Assembly (NCBI GenBank): GCA_030267965.1
Contig: BRYA01000758.1
Coordinates: forward strand, 1 to 64,000
Direction: 5' to 3'
Source: Triparma columacea
Taxonomy: Eukaryota > Sar > Bolidophyceae > Parmales > Triparmaceae
DNA length: 64,000 nucleotides
In this document: positions 1-9,329 of the stretch, in pieces
How the letters are laid out: every line of letters starts with the position of its first letter
How positions within the stretch are numbered: position 1 is the first letter of the stretch
The notes under the pieces: model-generated
Database searches by the model: none
Told to the model about the DNA's origin: nothing
Seen by the model: the letters and a program-made list of their open reading frames with translations, nothing else
Program-made: the position numbers and the translations under genes

Positions 1-1827
1 GCAGTACTCAAAGAACCAAGCAGCTGCTTCCTCGGCTGAGCAGTCGGCAAAGCACTCGGCTCTTCCAAAACCGAGTGTCTTTTCCCCTTTCTCCTGCTGC
101 TTGTTCTTGATCTGCATCTTCACTCCCTCGTAAGGTGACTTGAGAGGCCCCCACCCTCTTTCCTCCTCCCCACCAAAAAGCCCCTCCAACTCCTCAAACA
201 CCTTCCTCTGGTCCTCCTCCAACTCAACCCCCTCCCTCATCCTCTGCACCAGAACCCCCCTGATCTCAGCATCAACCTCCTTCCCGTTCCTTTTGAACTT
301 CTCCTGCAACCTGTTGGCTTCAGTAAGCTGACTCTTTGCAAGGTAGTCAATTGCTTTGTCCATCAGTGTCTTTGTAAGGCCTTTGAAATGCAGATCAACT
401 GTCTGAATACGTGTCACCCTACAAACATTTGGGGCAATCTCATTGAAGAAGTAGACACCTGTAGTCTCTGCTAGCACAAATCCTTCCTTACTGAGGTCCT
501 TGAAGCCTCCTCCAGGGTACTCTGTCAGTGGCACAAAAGCCAAAATGTATGATGTTTGGCCATTCTCAAGTTTGCCTTCCTTCCACACATACCAATACTG
601 AAAAAGTCGATTGGTGGCGGCAGGGACCTTCATACCAAAATGATAATGTACACTTCTAGTTCCGTCGACATCATTCCTGATAACCCTTGGTAAGTTCCCA
701 TTAATTTTGAAGTGCTCCTCTGACCACTCAAATGCGTTAAGCAGAAATTGCTCTGCCAATACACCCTTTGCTGACTTGTCCACAGTGACCCCAAAGGCTC
801 CCCACACCTTGTCCCCCTGTCTCCACAGGAACTTGTCAATGCCCTCCTTCAGTGTCCCCTTGACTCTCTTTCCCTTCTTGTAGAGTTTCTCCTCCAGCCC
901 TGCAACACTTTCCAACATCCTGTCCTCTTCCTCAGTAAGAGTTGGCACATTGGGCATGACCATTTCCACAAAGTGCTTCTTCCTCCTCTCATCAATGACT
1001 GCAGGCTGTCTGAACTTCTTCCCGACCTCCTCAACAATACCCTTTACTGCTACATACGCAGCCTTAACATCTCCCTTCTTGGTCCTGCCACTGTCCCTGC
1101 CTTCTACACTAGATCTCATGGATCTCACACTCTTAAAGGTTTTGACTGTGCGAACATCGACTTCTGGTTTCATCTCTGTTACCCTCTCCTCTGCCTTAAG
1201 AGTTCCCACCATGGTGACTGCAGTTTGTCCAAAGTCAAAATCAGTGAAGCTGAGCTCCCCCTTAATGATACCTCGCTTGACAGTCTTGGTATTTGTTAAC
1301 GCTAGAATCTCGACAAGCTTTGCAGTTGCCTCATCAGAAAGGTTATCCTCATCAAGGGGTGCCAACTCCACAATGTTCATTGATTTGTCAGGAGGTACAA
1401 CTTTGACGTCGAGAAGAAATTCTACAAACTTATTCCCGCTGCCGTAGTGCTGCCAGTAGACGAGTCTGTTAATGACTCCTCCCTCTTCGTTATACTCCTG
1501 GAGGGTCTTCCTTCGGAACTTGCCCTGCTCGCAATCGGTGAGGAGAAAGTCAATGATCTTGTCGCGCTCGTCGTGGAAGACATCAGCAAGCTCAATAACC
1601 TTCACATCGACGCCGGTAGAGTTGTCTATGAGGCCTTCAACAGCTCCGCGGTCATCCAGAAGCTTGACAAGTTCGGCTTGTTCGGGGCCAAGAGCTGTGT
1701 AATCGATGTCTACGGGACCGTGTATTGCGGAGGGTGTGTGATTGGGGCCTGAGGGGGGCTCGGAGGCATAGTTGTTCCTGCCGGCGTCATTCATGACTCC
1801 TGCATCTGCTTCAACCTCGCCCTCCAT
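1..1827 (-). CDS. START-like domain protein, N-terminal 609 residues (3' end beyond window)
   Basis: One uninterrupted reading frame runs from an ATG at 1827 off the left edge with no stop and no intron signal. The first ~300 residues are acidic, mixed alpha/beta and unrecognised. Roughly residues 335-495 (around VWGAFGVTV, HYHFGMKVPAATNR, CRVTRIQTVDL) look like a START/Bet v1-type lipid-binding fold. A second copy appears to begin near residue 566 (VKMQIKNKQQ...FGRAECFADCSAEEAAAWFFEYC) and continues outside. Proteins with repeated START-like domains followed by signalling domains are expanded in several heterokont algae, so a kinase or other output domain could follow. An upstream ATG at 1856 is out of frame, which supports the 1827 start. 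The gene call is strong; the START assignment rests on pattern only and could be another SRPBCC-fold family. Confidence 0.7.
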   Translation of the reverse strand, partial: MEGEVEADAGVMNDAGRNNYASEPPSGPNHTPSAIHGPVDIDYTALGPEQAELVKLLDDRGAVEGLIDNSTGVDVKVIELADVFHDERDKIIDFLLTDCEQGKFRRKTLQEYNEEGGVINRLVYWQHYGSGNKFVEFLLDVKVVPPDKSMNIVELAPLDEDNLSDEATAKLVEILALTNTKTVKRGIIKGELSFTDFDFGQTAVTMVGTLKAEERVTEMKPEVDVRTVKTFKSVRSMRSSVEGRDSGRTKKGDVKAAYVAVKGIVEEVGKKFRQPAVIDERRKKHFVEMVMPNVPTLTEEEDRMLESVAGLEEKLYKKGKRVKGTLKEGIDKFLWRQGDKVWGAFGVTVDKSAKGVLAEQFLLNAFEWSEEHFKINGNLPRVIRNDVDGTRSVHYHFGMKVPAATNRLFQYWYVWKEGKLENGQTSYILAFVPLTEYPGGGFKDLSKEGFVLAETTGVYFFNEIAPNVCRVTRIQTVDLHFKGLTKTLMDKAIDYLAKSQLTEANRLQEKFKRNGKEVDAEIRGVLVQRMREGVELEEDQRKVFEELEGLFGGEEERGWGPLKSPYEGVKMQIKNKQQEKGEKTLGFGRAECFADCSAEEAAAWFFEYC

Positions 1828-2481
1828 GACGATCTTGATTGGGTTCTGAAAATCATGCGTTGGCGATCGGCGTGCGTAAAAAAAGTGGCGGAGCGGCGTT
1901 TTTTGGTGTGAGTAAAGATGTCGTGAATTGGCATATTCGTATAGTGCGTCATTATTGCGCGTTTTTATATTTTCCAAAATCACCCAATCCAAAGCTCAGA
2001 ACAGCAACAGAGAGAAAAGGCGTTGGGGGCTTCCGGACTCCTCTTCCTCCCTCCTCCTCTCTTAAGGTTTTCCATCCGTGACCGCTTCCTCTCAATTCTC
2101 CCCCCTCCACCGATCACTCACCCGCTCAACTTATCTCTTTCGCCACACCTCCTGTAGCCCCACTCCTCCAATGGTCCCAAGAAGTTGTCGACAAGGAAAG
2201 CCTCGGGATGTCCTAGATTTTAACCCTTGTCACCGCGCTTCGTCAATTAGTTTGTGTTGCGGTGGTTTTTAACGGCAATGTTAGTATTGTCACACGCTAA
2301 TAGTAAAAAATCTCTTCTCACAGCGCAAGTTTTTTAGGCAACACAATTTGCCCTTAATCCCATAACCCTTGAACAAAAAACTTTTGCGTGATAACTAGCA
2401 AATTTGGTTGACCTTCCCCATCCCCCCCCCCCAGCCACATGTGGTCGTCCTGAATCCCAGATTTCGCCCCCCCCTCCCTCC
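1828..2481. other. Intergenic: promoter side of the START-like gene and 3' flank of DNAAF1
   Basis: About 650 bp with no supportable gene. It lies upstream of the leftward START-like gene and downstream of the leftward DNAAF1. It is mixed in composition, with A/T tracts near 2270-2400 and C-rich runs near 2430. The short open frames here lack domain content and splice logic. Confidence 0.6.
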
Positions 2482-4619
2482 TCAATCTAGTGTTTCAAAG
2501 TTGGTCATCTTTTTCCTCAGAGCCCTAATGTCGACGACCCCAACGTCCTCGTCGTCGTCGTCGTCGTCATCATCCCCTTCTCCATCGCCTCCCACCCCAA
2601 CCCCAGGGAGCTCGGTGGGACGCTTGAGCAGGCCACTCTCCATCCCATTGACCTGCCTCTGGAGCTCAGCAAAGCTCATCTGCTTGCCCCCCTCCCCGAT
2701 GTGAATGTTGCTCCTTAGACCGATAGCCGCAGGCTCGGCGGTATCGTCAACATCGAGTTCGCACCATCTTTCCCTGCACCTGTCTTCCGTAAGCTCGTCG
2801 ATGGTGGTATTTCCTAGGATTGTTGTCTGCCCCTCGAGCTCGGCCATGATGGCCTTGCTGACGAGTTCGAAGTCGAACATATTCTTATGGACGTGTTTCG
2901 CCAAACACACGTCCATGCCCTCGCTCCAGTAGAACCCGTCCTTCTCCTTGTCCTTGTCCTTCTCTTCCCCTTCCTTGCTCTCCGTGTCCCTCTCCCCCTC
3001 GCCCCTCTTGACAAGGGCGTCGAAGCCGTTCGTTACCCCCTTGATGGTGACCTTCGCCTCCTCTGCGGCCTCCCTGTTCTCTTCACCTCCAACTGCCCCC
3101 CTGGAGGTCCTGCTCTTCCTTTCCTTCTTCGCCTCTTGTTGCTTTTTCCACATCATCATGCTCTCGTCGACCCTCCTCTGCCTCTCCTCGTCACTGCCGT
3201 ATCCGCTCTCGCCTCCCCCTGGCGCGGGGGGTGGTACCACCTCGGCATCCTTCTCCTCTTCCTCTTCCTCCTTCTTCTCCCCAAACCTCTCGTTCTCCGG
3301 GGGCACCGGAAGTCCCGCGTCCTTCTTCTTGAAATCCATAGGTCCCTTTCCCTCTCCGGTGCCCGGGGCGGATCCCTGAAAGTTGAATATCTCGCCCCCT
3401 TTGCTTCCGCCTTCCCCTTTGCTCTCCACCCCCCCCTCCCCCTCCCCCTTCTCCTCTCCCTCTCCCTTCACCTCCTCGACGAACTCTATCGGCTTGCTAG
3501 CGCTGCTCCTGACATTTCCAAATATGTCCTTCTCCTCGCTGGTGCTCCAAAAGTTGACGCCAGCCTTTCTCGCGGCTTCAGGGTCGGAGAAGAGCCTCTT
3601 CTCCTCCTCTGCCTCAATCTTGGCTGCAGCCCTCTTCTCCTGCATAAAAGCCTGGTGCTTGGCCCTCTTCTCGAGAGTTTCCTTCGAAGGCCCGTTCTTG
3701 AGCTCCTCCGCTTTTTGCTTCCTGAGCTCGTTCTGCCAGTCCCTGAAGTCCTGGAGGGACTGCTTCTCGGAGTCCCTCTTCTTCTGGGCCCACTCCTGCT
3801 TGACCTTCCTCTCCAGCTCGTAGCCTCCTTCCGCCCACGCCTCGGCCCCTGCCCTCTCATTCTCGAAGACAGGGCGGTCCATGTAGCGGAGCTTCTTGAC
3901 TGCGTTGATCATCTTCTTCCTGAAGTTCCCGACCTCCCTCACCATGGGGTTGCCGTCCATGTTGCAAGCGACGAGGCTGGGCATCTTCCCCAGGGCGTCG
4001 GTGATGATGCTCTCCTCCTTGAGCGTGTTGGTCGAGAGGTCGACGTTGGTGATTGCGGCACAGTCGGCAAGGTGAAGCACAGACTCGGTGGTCTCAAGGA
4101 AGTTCTTGGAAAGGTTGAGGGTCTGGAGGTTCTTCAGCGTGCCGAGCCCCTCTACCTTCCTGATTCTGTTCTCGCTCAAGTCGAGGTGGACCAAGCTCGA
4201 CAGCATGCCGACGTTCTCGATCTTGGGAATGAGGTTCTTTTGAAGGAAGAGGCTCCTGAGCTTGACGAGATGCCCGAGGTTCTCGATCTTGTCGAAGCCA
4301 TTGGAGTCTAGCCAGATCGACGCAAGCCCAGTGTAGGCTTCGAGGTTCTCTATTCTCTTGTAGCCCTTGAAGTGAAGGTAGAGCTGAGGAGAAGGAGGTT
4401 AGTAAGGAGCGTCCATGTTGGAGGCACGAGCTGTTGTCAGTATTATAGCGTTCGCGCCGACCGACCCCATCCCCTCCTCAAGCCCGCCAACATCATCGCC
4501 AACATCATCTCACCCCACAACTCGCTTCGCTTAACCCCAATCCTCACCTTGTCGTTGAGCTCTGGAGTCTCGTATCCCCCGTTGGCTAGGGCCGCATCGA
4601 TCAGTGTCTTCTCGTTCAT
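2482..4619 (-). CDS. DNAAF1: Dynein axonemal assembly factor 1 (LRRC50/ODA7), two exons, 657 aa
   Basis: Cytoplasmic factor for pre-assembly of outer and inner dynein arms, essential for motile cilia. Exons are 4548-4619 (24 codons, starting [11 protein letters not shown]) and 2482-4383. The 164-bp intron has a GTGAGG donor, a TTACTAACC branch-like motif and a CTCAG acceptor. Joining gives [20 protein letters not shown], the hallmark start of the family. SDS22-like LRRs cover about residues 25-150, then the LRR cap ([20 protein letters not shown]) and a long charged, coiled, Glu/Lys-rich region. Near the C-terminus a Trp-led helical segment ([20 protein letters not shown] ... [15 protein letters not shown]) resembles a Myb/SANT module. 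The tail has a poly-Asp run. An in-frame stop precedes the first exon closely, so an extra 5' coding exon is possible but not needed. Confidence 0.9.
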
Positions 4620-5175
4620 TTCGGGAAGGTCGAGGTTGTACTTCTCTACCTTTGCCTTCTCCCTCCCAGGCCTGCCATCATTTTACAAATTTTGAGCGAG
4701 GACAAAGCGAGTTAGTTCCTGCTGGCTTGCACCTCTTCCCTTTTCTGACCTCGAACCTCCCCTGAGCGACATAACGCACAAGTACGCCTTGTAGAGACTT
4801 TCGTCTCGCTTCCACTCAACCTCCACCTCCCCCAGACAACACAACCCGTCCCCAAGGACCGTCCAAGCCCAAAATATATTGCCCCAAGGACAAGCATGGA
4901 GCACTCCACAACCACTCACCTCATTCCTGCCCCAAGACCTCCGCTCCCCCCCAACATGTTCTGCGCAGTCAGCGCGTGGTCTCTGTCCTGACTCATCCTA
5001 CTGTTGGAAATTCCAAATGTTGTCCATTTTTTTCTTCGAATTTCTTCCTTCCTGTTTGGACTTTGGGGTGAACATTTGAAGGCTCTGTCCCAAGTATTTC
5101 CACACCCTTACACATATAGAGCGATCCTTCTACACTCCGGCCGCTTATTCCTCGAATTACCTCCCCTCTGTCCCC
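4620..5175. other. Divergent intergenic region between DNAAF1 and the coiled-coil gene
   Basis: About 555 bp between two head-to-head genes, both plausibly ciliary, so it probably holds both promoters. The sequence is pyrimidine-rich just before the ATG at 5176. No core promoter element is clear enough to call. Confidence 0.5.
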
Positions 5176-7883
5176 ATGAGCGGTCCACAAGCCGAGAGAG
5201 ACAAGAACAAGCCCATAGGAGGCAACGATGAGAACAGCTACTTCTCCAGCAACACCCTTCCCCAGACTGGCGATATGTTGAACATGGGTAACGCTCCGGT
5301 CGTTGCAGAGAGAAACATGTACGAGGCTGAGTTGGCCAAGTCGCGCAAGGAGAATGCTTTCCTAAGAGATCAGACTAACCGCCTAACCTCTGAGCTGAGG
5401 GCATTTCAGGTTCAGTACCCTTACGCTGGCGCTTCCGGCGGAGTTCCGCCTCCCCCTGTCGATCTCCCCCCGTGGATGTCGAGCGAGAACGTGATGAGTC
5501 CCCTCTTCAGTGCTTATGACAGCAGGATCAACGACCTTGCCAGTTTGACTGAGCAGCAGAGGATGGCTCTTGACAGCTTCGCCGAGGAGATCGAGAAGCT
5601 CGTGACCGAGAACGAGCTCCTCCGCAACTCGCAGCTCAAGGACCTCAAGGCCGACATGGACAGAATCACGCTGGACGGAGGGGCCGCTGCTTCCTCCTCC
5701 TCGAGACCTAACCAGGCCCTCCACGACGGCCAGGACGTAGAAGAGCGCTTCGGCATCCTCATGGAGGAGAACTCCCTCATGGCCGAACAGAACGCGCTCC
5801 TCTCCAAGGAGCTCGAGAAGTCACAGGAGGAGATCATGATGAGGGAACAGGTGAGGGGTGCAAAGGGTGTTTGTGTTTTGCTCCTCCGCAAGGGTACTCC
5901 CGTCCTCACACACATTTGGCGACCCCTCCCTTCCCCCCTCTTCCCCCCTTCCCCCCCCTCCCGCAGAACATCATCAACTTGACGCAGTCAATGTCCGACG
6001 CCGCCGAAGCAATGCAAGGTCTGGAGGCTGAGAATGTCACCCTGAACCGCGAGAAGAAGGAGGTGAGAATGAGCCCGGCTTGCCCTCCCTTTAAAACGCG
6101 TCTTTTTGGACAAGCTCCGACCACGATGGTTTGAACAGTTGCACCAAATAAGTGGTGCCCGCCCTCTACGATCAGCCCATTGGCTCTTAGCCACAATAAA
6201 CTTGCTGACCCTCCTCCTCCCTTCCCCTCCCCCCCATGCCCCTGCAGTGCGAGGCTTCTCTCCTAATGAAGACAAACGAGTGCACGAGTCTCTCAGAGTC
6301 CACCCGCAAGGCAATTTCCGAGATGAAGGCCGCTGTGCAGCTGAAGAACGAGGCAGTCATGAGGGAGGACGAACTCAGAAGCGACAACAAGGAGCTCGAC
6401 ACGGAGTGCCAGGACATGTCGGACAAGGTTAGACTCGCGGCTAACAAGGTCAACGAACTTAAGGGTAAGCTCGCGGCGAAGACCCTAGAGGCCGACAGGG
6501 CGGGGGAGAGCCTAAGGAGGACGACGAATGAACTCAACAGAGTAAGGACGGACGCCGAGAACATGGTGTCAGTAATGGACGGCATGGAGAAGCAGCTCAC
6601 GGAGTTCCAGGCTCGGGAGGAGGGGGTCAGCCAATTGAGCAGGGAGTGCAAGGAGAAGGTGGAGGACGCGATACTTGCAAGGGACCAGGCGAATGCCATA
6701 TGCACGTCTCTGAGACGCGAGGTCGCCAAACTGCTGGAGCAGCGTAAGAAGGTGAGCGCGGGGGGAGTGACCGAGGGGCGGCGGAACAGTCGTTGGGAGT
6801 TGATGTCTTGGCACTTTACTTTATTTGGTGACCCCCCTAAAACCCCAACACCCTCCCTTCCCCTCCCCTCCCCTTTCTCAGTCTATCGAGGACACCTCTA
6901 ACCAGCACGAGACAGTGATCGACACAATAAAGTCCAAGCTTCAGCTAACCATCGACAAGAAGGAGCGCACATGCCACGAGCTAACCATCTCAAACGCCAA
7001 ACTCAAAGTTGAGGCCGAGCGCTCAAGGCGGGAGAAACAGACCGCCGTCGAGACTTACGTTAAACTCAGGGAGACCTTGGAGGGTGAGAGGGCTGGGTTA
7101 AAGAGCAAGTTCGACCACTGCAGCAAGAGGATATGGGAGACGGAGGCAAGACTTGAGGCTGAGACTGCGACAGGGCAACACGTGGCTGAACAGGTTAGGA
7201 CGCTAACGAAGGACTTTCAGGAGAAGGACCTCATGGTCGCAGACCTTACGGCGAATGCGGAGAAGGAGAGGATGGAGTACCAGCATGTTATCGATGGGTT
7301 AAGGAAGGAACTGAGGGATAAGGATGGGAGATTGGAGGGGAAGCAGTTTGAGATGGACAAGATGAACCTCCTAATCGCGGAGGCCAGGAACACGGCCAAA
7401 CACAGGATGCAGGACACGGTCAACCAGCTAACGGCTGAGGTGGAGGATCTGAAACTGGCGGCGGAAAGCGCAAGGGCGTATGGGAGGGATAGGGAGAACG
7501 CCGTTCAGGAACAGATGGAACAACACGGGAAGAACGTGGAGAGGATCAGGGCCGAGAAGGAGATCATTGTATCGCAGCTCGAGAAGAAACTGAGCGAGGA
7601 AAGGGAAGTTGGTAGCAGGATGACCGGCCGTAACCAGGAGCTCGGGGTAAGGGTTAACGTCCTGGCTAGCGAGAAGGCTGAGCTTAGCGTCATGAACGCC
7701 GAAGCCGAGGATAGGCTGGAGGGGGCGGAGAGGGAACTGGTGGAGGCGGAGGAGAGGTGTAGGGAACTTGGGGAGAAGCTGAAGGAGAATATGGAGGAAC
7801 AACAAAGGAGGATCAAGGAGGAAGGGAAGTTGAAGGCGGAAATCACTAAACTACAGAGGGAGAAGGGGAGGGGGGGGAGGTAG
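5176..7883 (+). CDS. Long coiled-coil protein, four exons, 758 aa, probably cytoskeletal or ciliary
   Basis: Exons are 5176-5850, 5967-6062, 6248-6751 and 6882-7883, all joined in phase 0. Donors are GTGAGG, GTGAGA and GTGAGC; acceptors follow C-rich tracts. The N-terminal ~90 residues include a Pro-rich segment (PPPPVDLPPW). From about residue 120 to the end the protein is almost continuous heptad coiled coil rich in Glu, Lys, Arg and Leu (ERFGILMEENSLMAEQNALL). No enzymatic domain is visible. The length and pattern fit centrosomal, basal-body or axonemal coiled-coil proteins (CEP89-like was considered), but I cannot assign an orthologue. It lies head-to-head with DNAAF1, which weakly supports a ciliary role. 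The C-terminus ends in a Gly/Arg tail encoded by G-rich sequence. Confidence 0.8.
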
Positions 7884-8055
7884 AATGGGGGGGAGATTTG
7901 GGGGGGGGATTGAAGATGAGCGTAAAGATGAGTGGTTAAATTGAAAGATGTGAATTAATTTGAGACCGAGTCAAGAGTCCAGAGTCCACAATTGATTGCT
8001 GGACCCTACAGTTGCTGTCCATTACTAACCCTATATACGAATAAGACAAGAGTTC

Positions 8056-9096
8056 ATGTCGACCGTGCCGGTGTATTGTCTAGATTCGAGCTCGCATGTT
8101 AACACATTTGCGCCTAGTATCACCAAAATAGAAGGATGCAAGGTGGAAGAAGATGGATCGGATCTTGTGGACCTAGGTATCCTTCCTGAGTTTCAAGGAG
8201 GGAATAAGGGTGAATCGATATCAGGTGGTGTCGGAGGGTCGGGTATCACGCCTAGTATCACCAAAAGAGAAGGAGTCAAGGTGGAAGAAGTTGGATCAGA
8301 GGACCTTGGTATCCATGCTGAGTTTCAAGCAGTAATATGGCATACATGCCCGCAAGAAGGGTGTGAATATAAGGCAAAGCAGAGAGGCACTATCAATAGA
8401 CACCTTGCTAATATTCACGATATTGGCGTAACCTGGCATCCATGTCCACAAGAGGGTTGTGAATATAAGGCGAAGCAGAGAAGCAGTATCAAGGACCACC
8501 TTGCTGATATTCACGATATTGGCGTAACGTGGCATACATGCCCGCAAGAAGGGTGTGAATATAAGGCGAAGCAAAGAGGCAATATCAAGTATCACCTTGC
8601 TAGTATTCACAATATTGGCGTAACGTGGCATCCATGCCCACAAGAAGGGTGTGAATATAAGACGAAGCGGAGAAGCGATATCAAGAGGCACCTTGCAGAA
8701 ATTCACGATATTGGCGTAACGTGGCATTCATGCCCGCAAGATGGATGTGATTATAAGGCGAAGGAGAGAGGCATGATCAAGGATCACCTTGCTAATATTC
8801 ACGATATTGGCGTAACCTGGCATACATGCCCCCAAGAAGGGTGTGAATATAAGGCGAAGAAGAGAAGCAGCATCAAGACACACCTTGCTAATGTTCACGA
8901 TATTGGCGTAACTTGGCATTCATGCCCACAAGAGGGGTGTGAATATAAGGCGAAGGATAGATCCAACATCAAGAGCCACCTTGCTAATATTCACGATATT
9001 GGCGTAACATGGTATACATGCTCGCAAGAAGGGTGTGAATATAAGACGAAGCAGAGAGGCAGCATCAAGGCGCACACTTCTCGTATTCACGGTTAA
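8056..9096 (+). CDS. Tandem C2H2 zinc-finger protein with eight near-identical fingers, 346 aa
   Basis: Single-exon gene from ATG at 8056. An N-terminal region (about residues 1-93) contains a duplicated ~30-residue segment (APSITKIEGCKVEE / TPSITKREGVKVEE). Eight fingers of 31 residues follow, each C-x4-C-x12-H-x4-H, e.g. CPQEGCEYKAKQR then HLANIH, joined by the nearly invariant linker DIGVTWH. All zinc ligands are intact in all eight fingers. The spacing between cysteines (x4) and the linker differ from the classic TGEKP type. Variation between fingers falls mainly in the helix positions before the first His (TINR, SIKD, NIKY, DIKR, MIKD, SIKT), where DNA-contacting residues would lie. The gene is more AT-rich than its neighbours. 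Nucleic-acid binding is likely; the target is unknown. Confidence 0.85.
   Translation: MSTVPVYCLDSSSHVNTFAPSITKIEGCKVEEDGSDLVDLGILPEFQGGNKGESISGGVGGSGITPSITKREGVKVEEVGSEDLGIHAEFQAVIWHTCPQEGCEYKAKQRGTINRHLANIHDIGVTWHPCPQEGCEYKAKQRSSIKDHLADIHDIGVTWHTCPQEGCEYKAKQRGNIKYHLASIHNIGVTWHPCPQEGCEYKTKRRSDIKRHLAEIHDIGVTWHSCPQDGCDYKAKERGMIKDHLANIHDIGVTWHTCPQEGCEYKAKKRSSIKTHLANVHDIGVTWHSCPQEGCEYKAKDRSNIKSHLANIHDIGVTWYTCSQEGCEYKTKQRGSIKAHTSRIHG
8335..9094 (+). repeat. 93-bp tandem repeat encoding the zinc fingers (8 units)
   Basis: The finger region is repetitive at DNA level with a 93-bp period (31 codons). The stretch around attcacgatattggcgtaac recurs nearly unchanged between units. This indicates recent unit duplication or gene conversion rather than ancient divergence. 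It is a coding repeat, not a CRISPR array: spacers are absent and the frame is preserved. Confidence 0.85.
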
Positions 9097-9329
9097 ATTG
9101 AAGCATGGGCATCTTTTATTGTTGCTTAAATATATTTGATGTATCTTATATTGTTCCACAAACAGAGTGTGAAGCTGTTAAACGAAATATGCTAAAGCGA
9201 CGGTGCTAAAGTTTGTTGAAATACATGTGTTTCTCAAATTAGTCAAGGAGGGTGTCCTCAAAATAAAACTCAGCCCTCTGAAATCCACCAAAATAATCCT
9301 TAGACTGGCTTTATACTGCTTTACAGCAA

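Noticed and set aside
1839..2272. Short plus-strand frames upstream of the START-like gene
   Set aside because: Overlapping short frames without domain content, lying in the promoter side of a real gene.
2887..4311. 474-codon plus-strand open frame opposite DNAAF1
   Set aside because: It is the shadow of the Glu/Lys-rich DNAAF1 codons and consists of Leu/Pro-rich low complexity without any domain.
8296..9159. Antisense frames (MPRYANIVN repeats) across the finger array
   Set aside because: The 93-bp period is a multiple of three, so the opposite strand is repetitive and open too. The sense strand has all zinc ligands.
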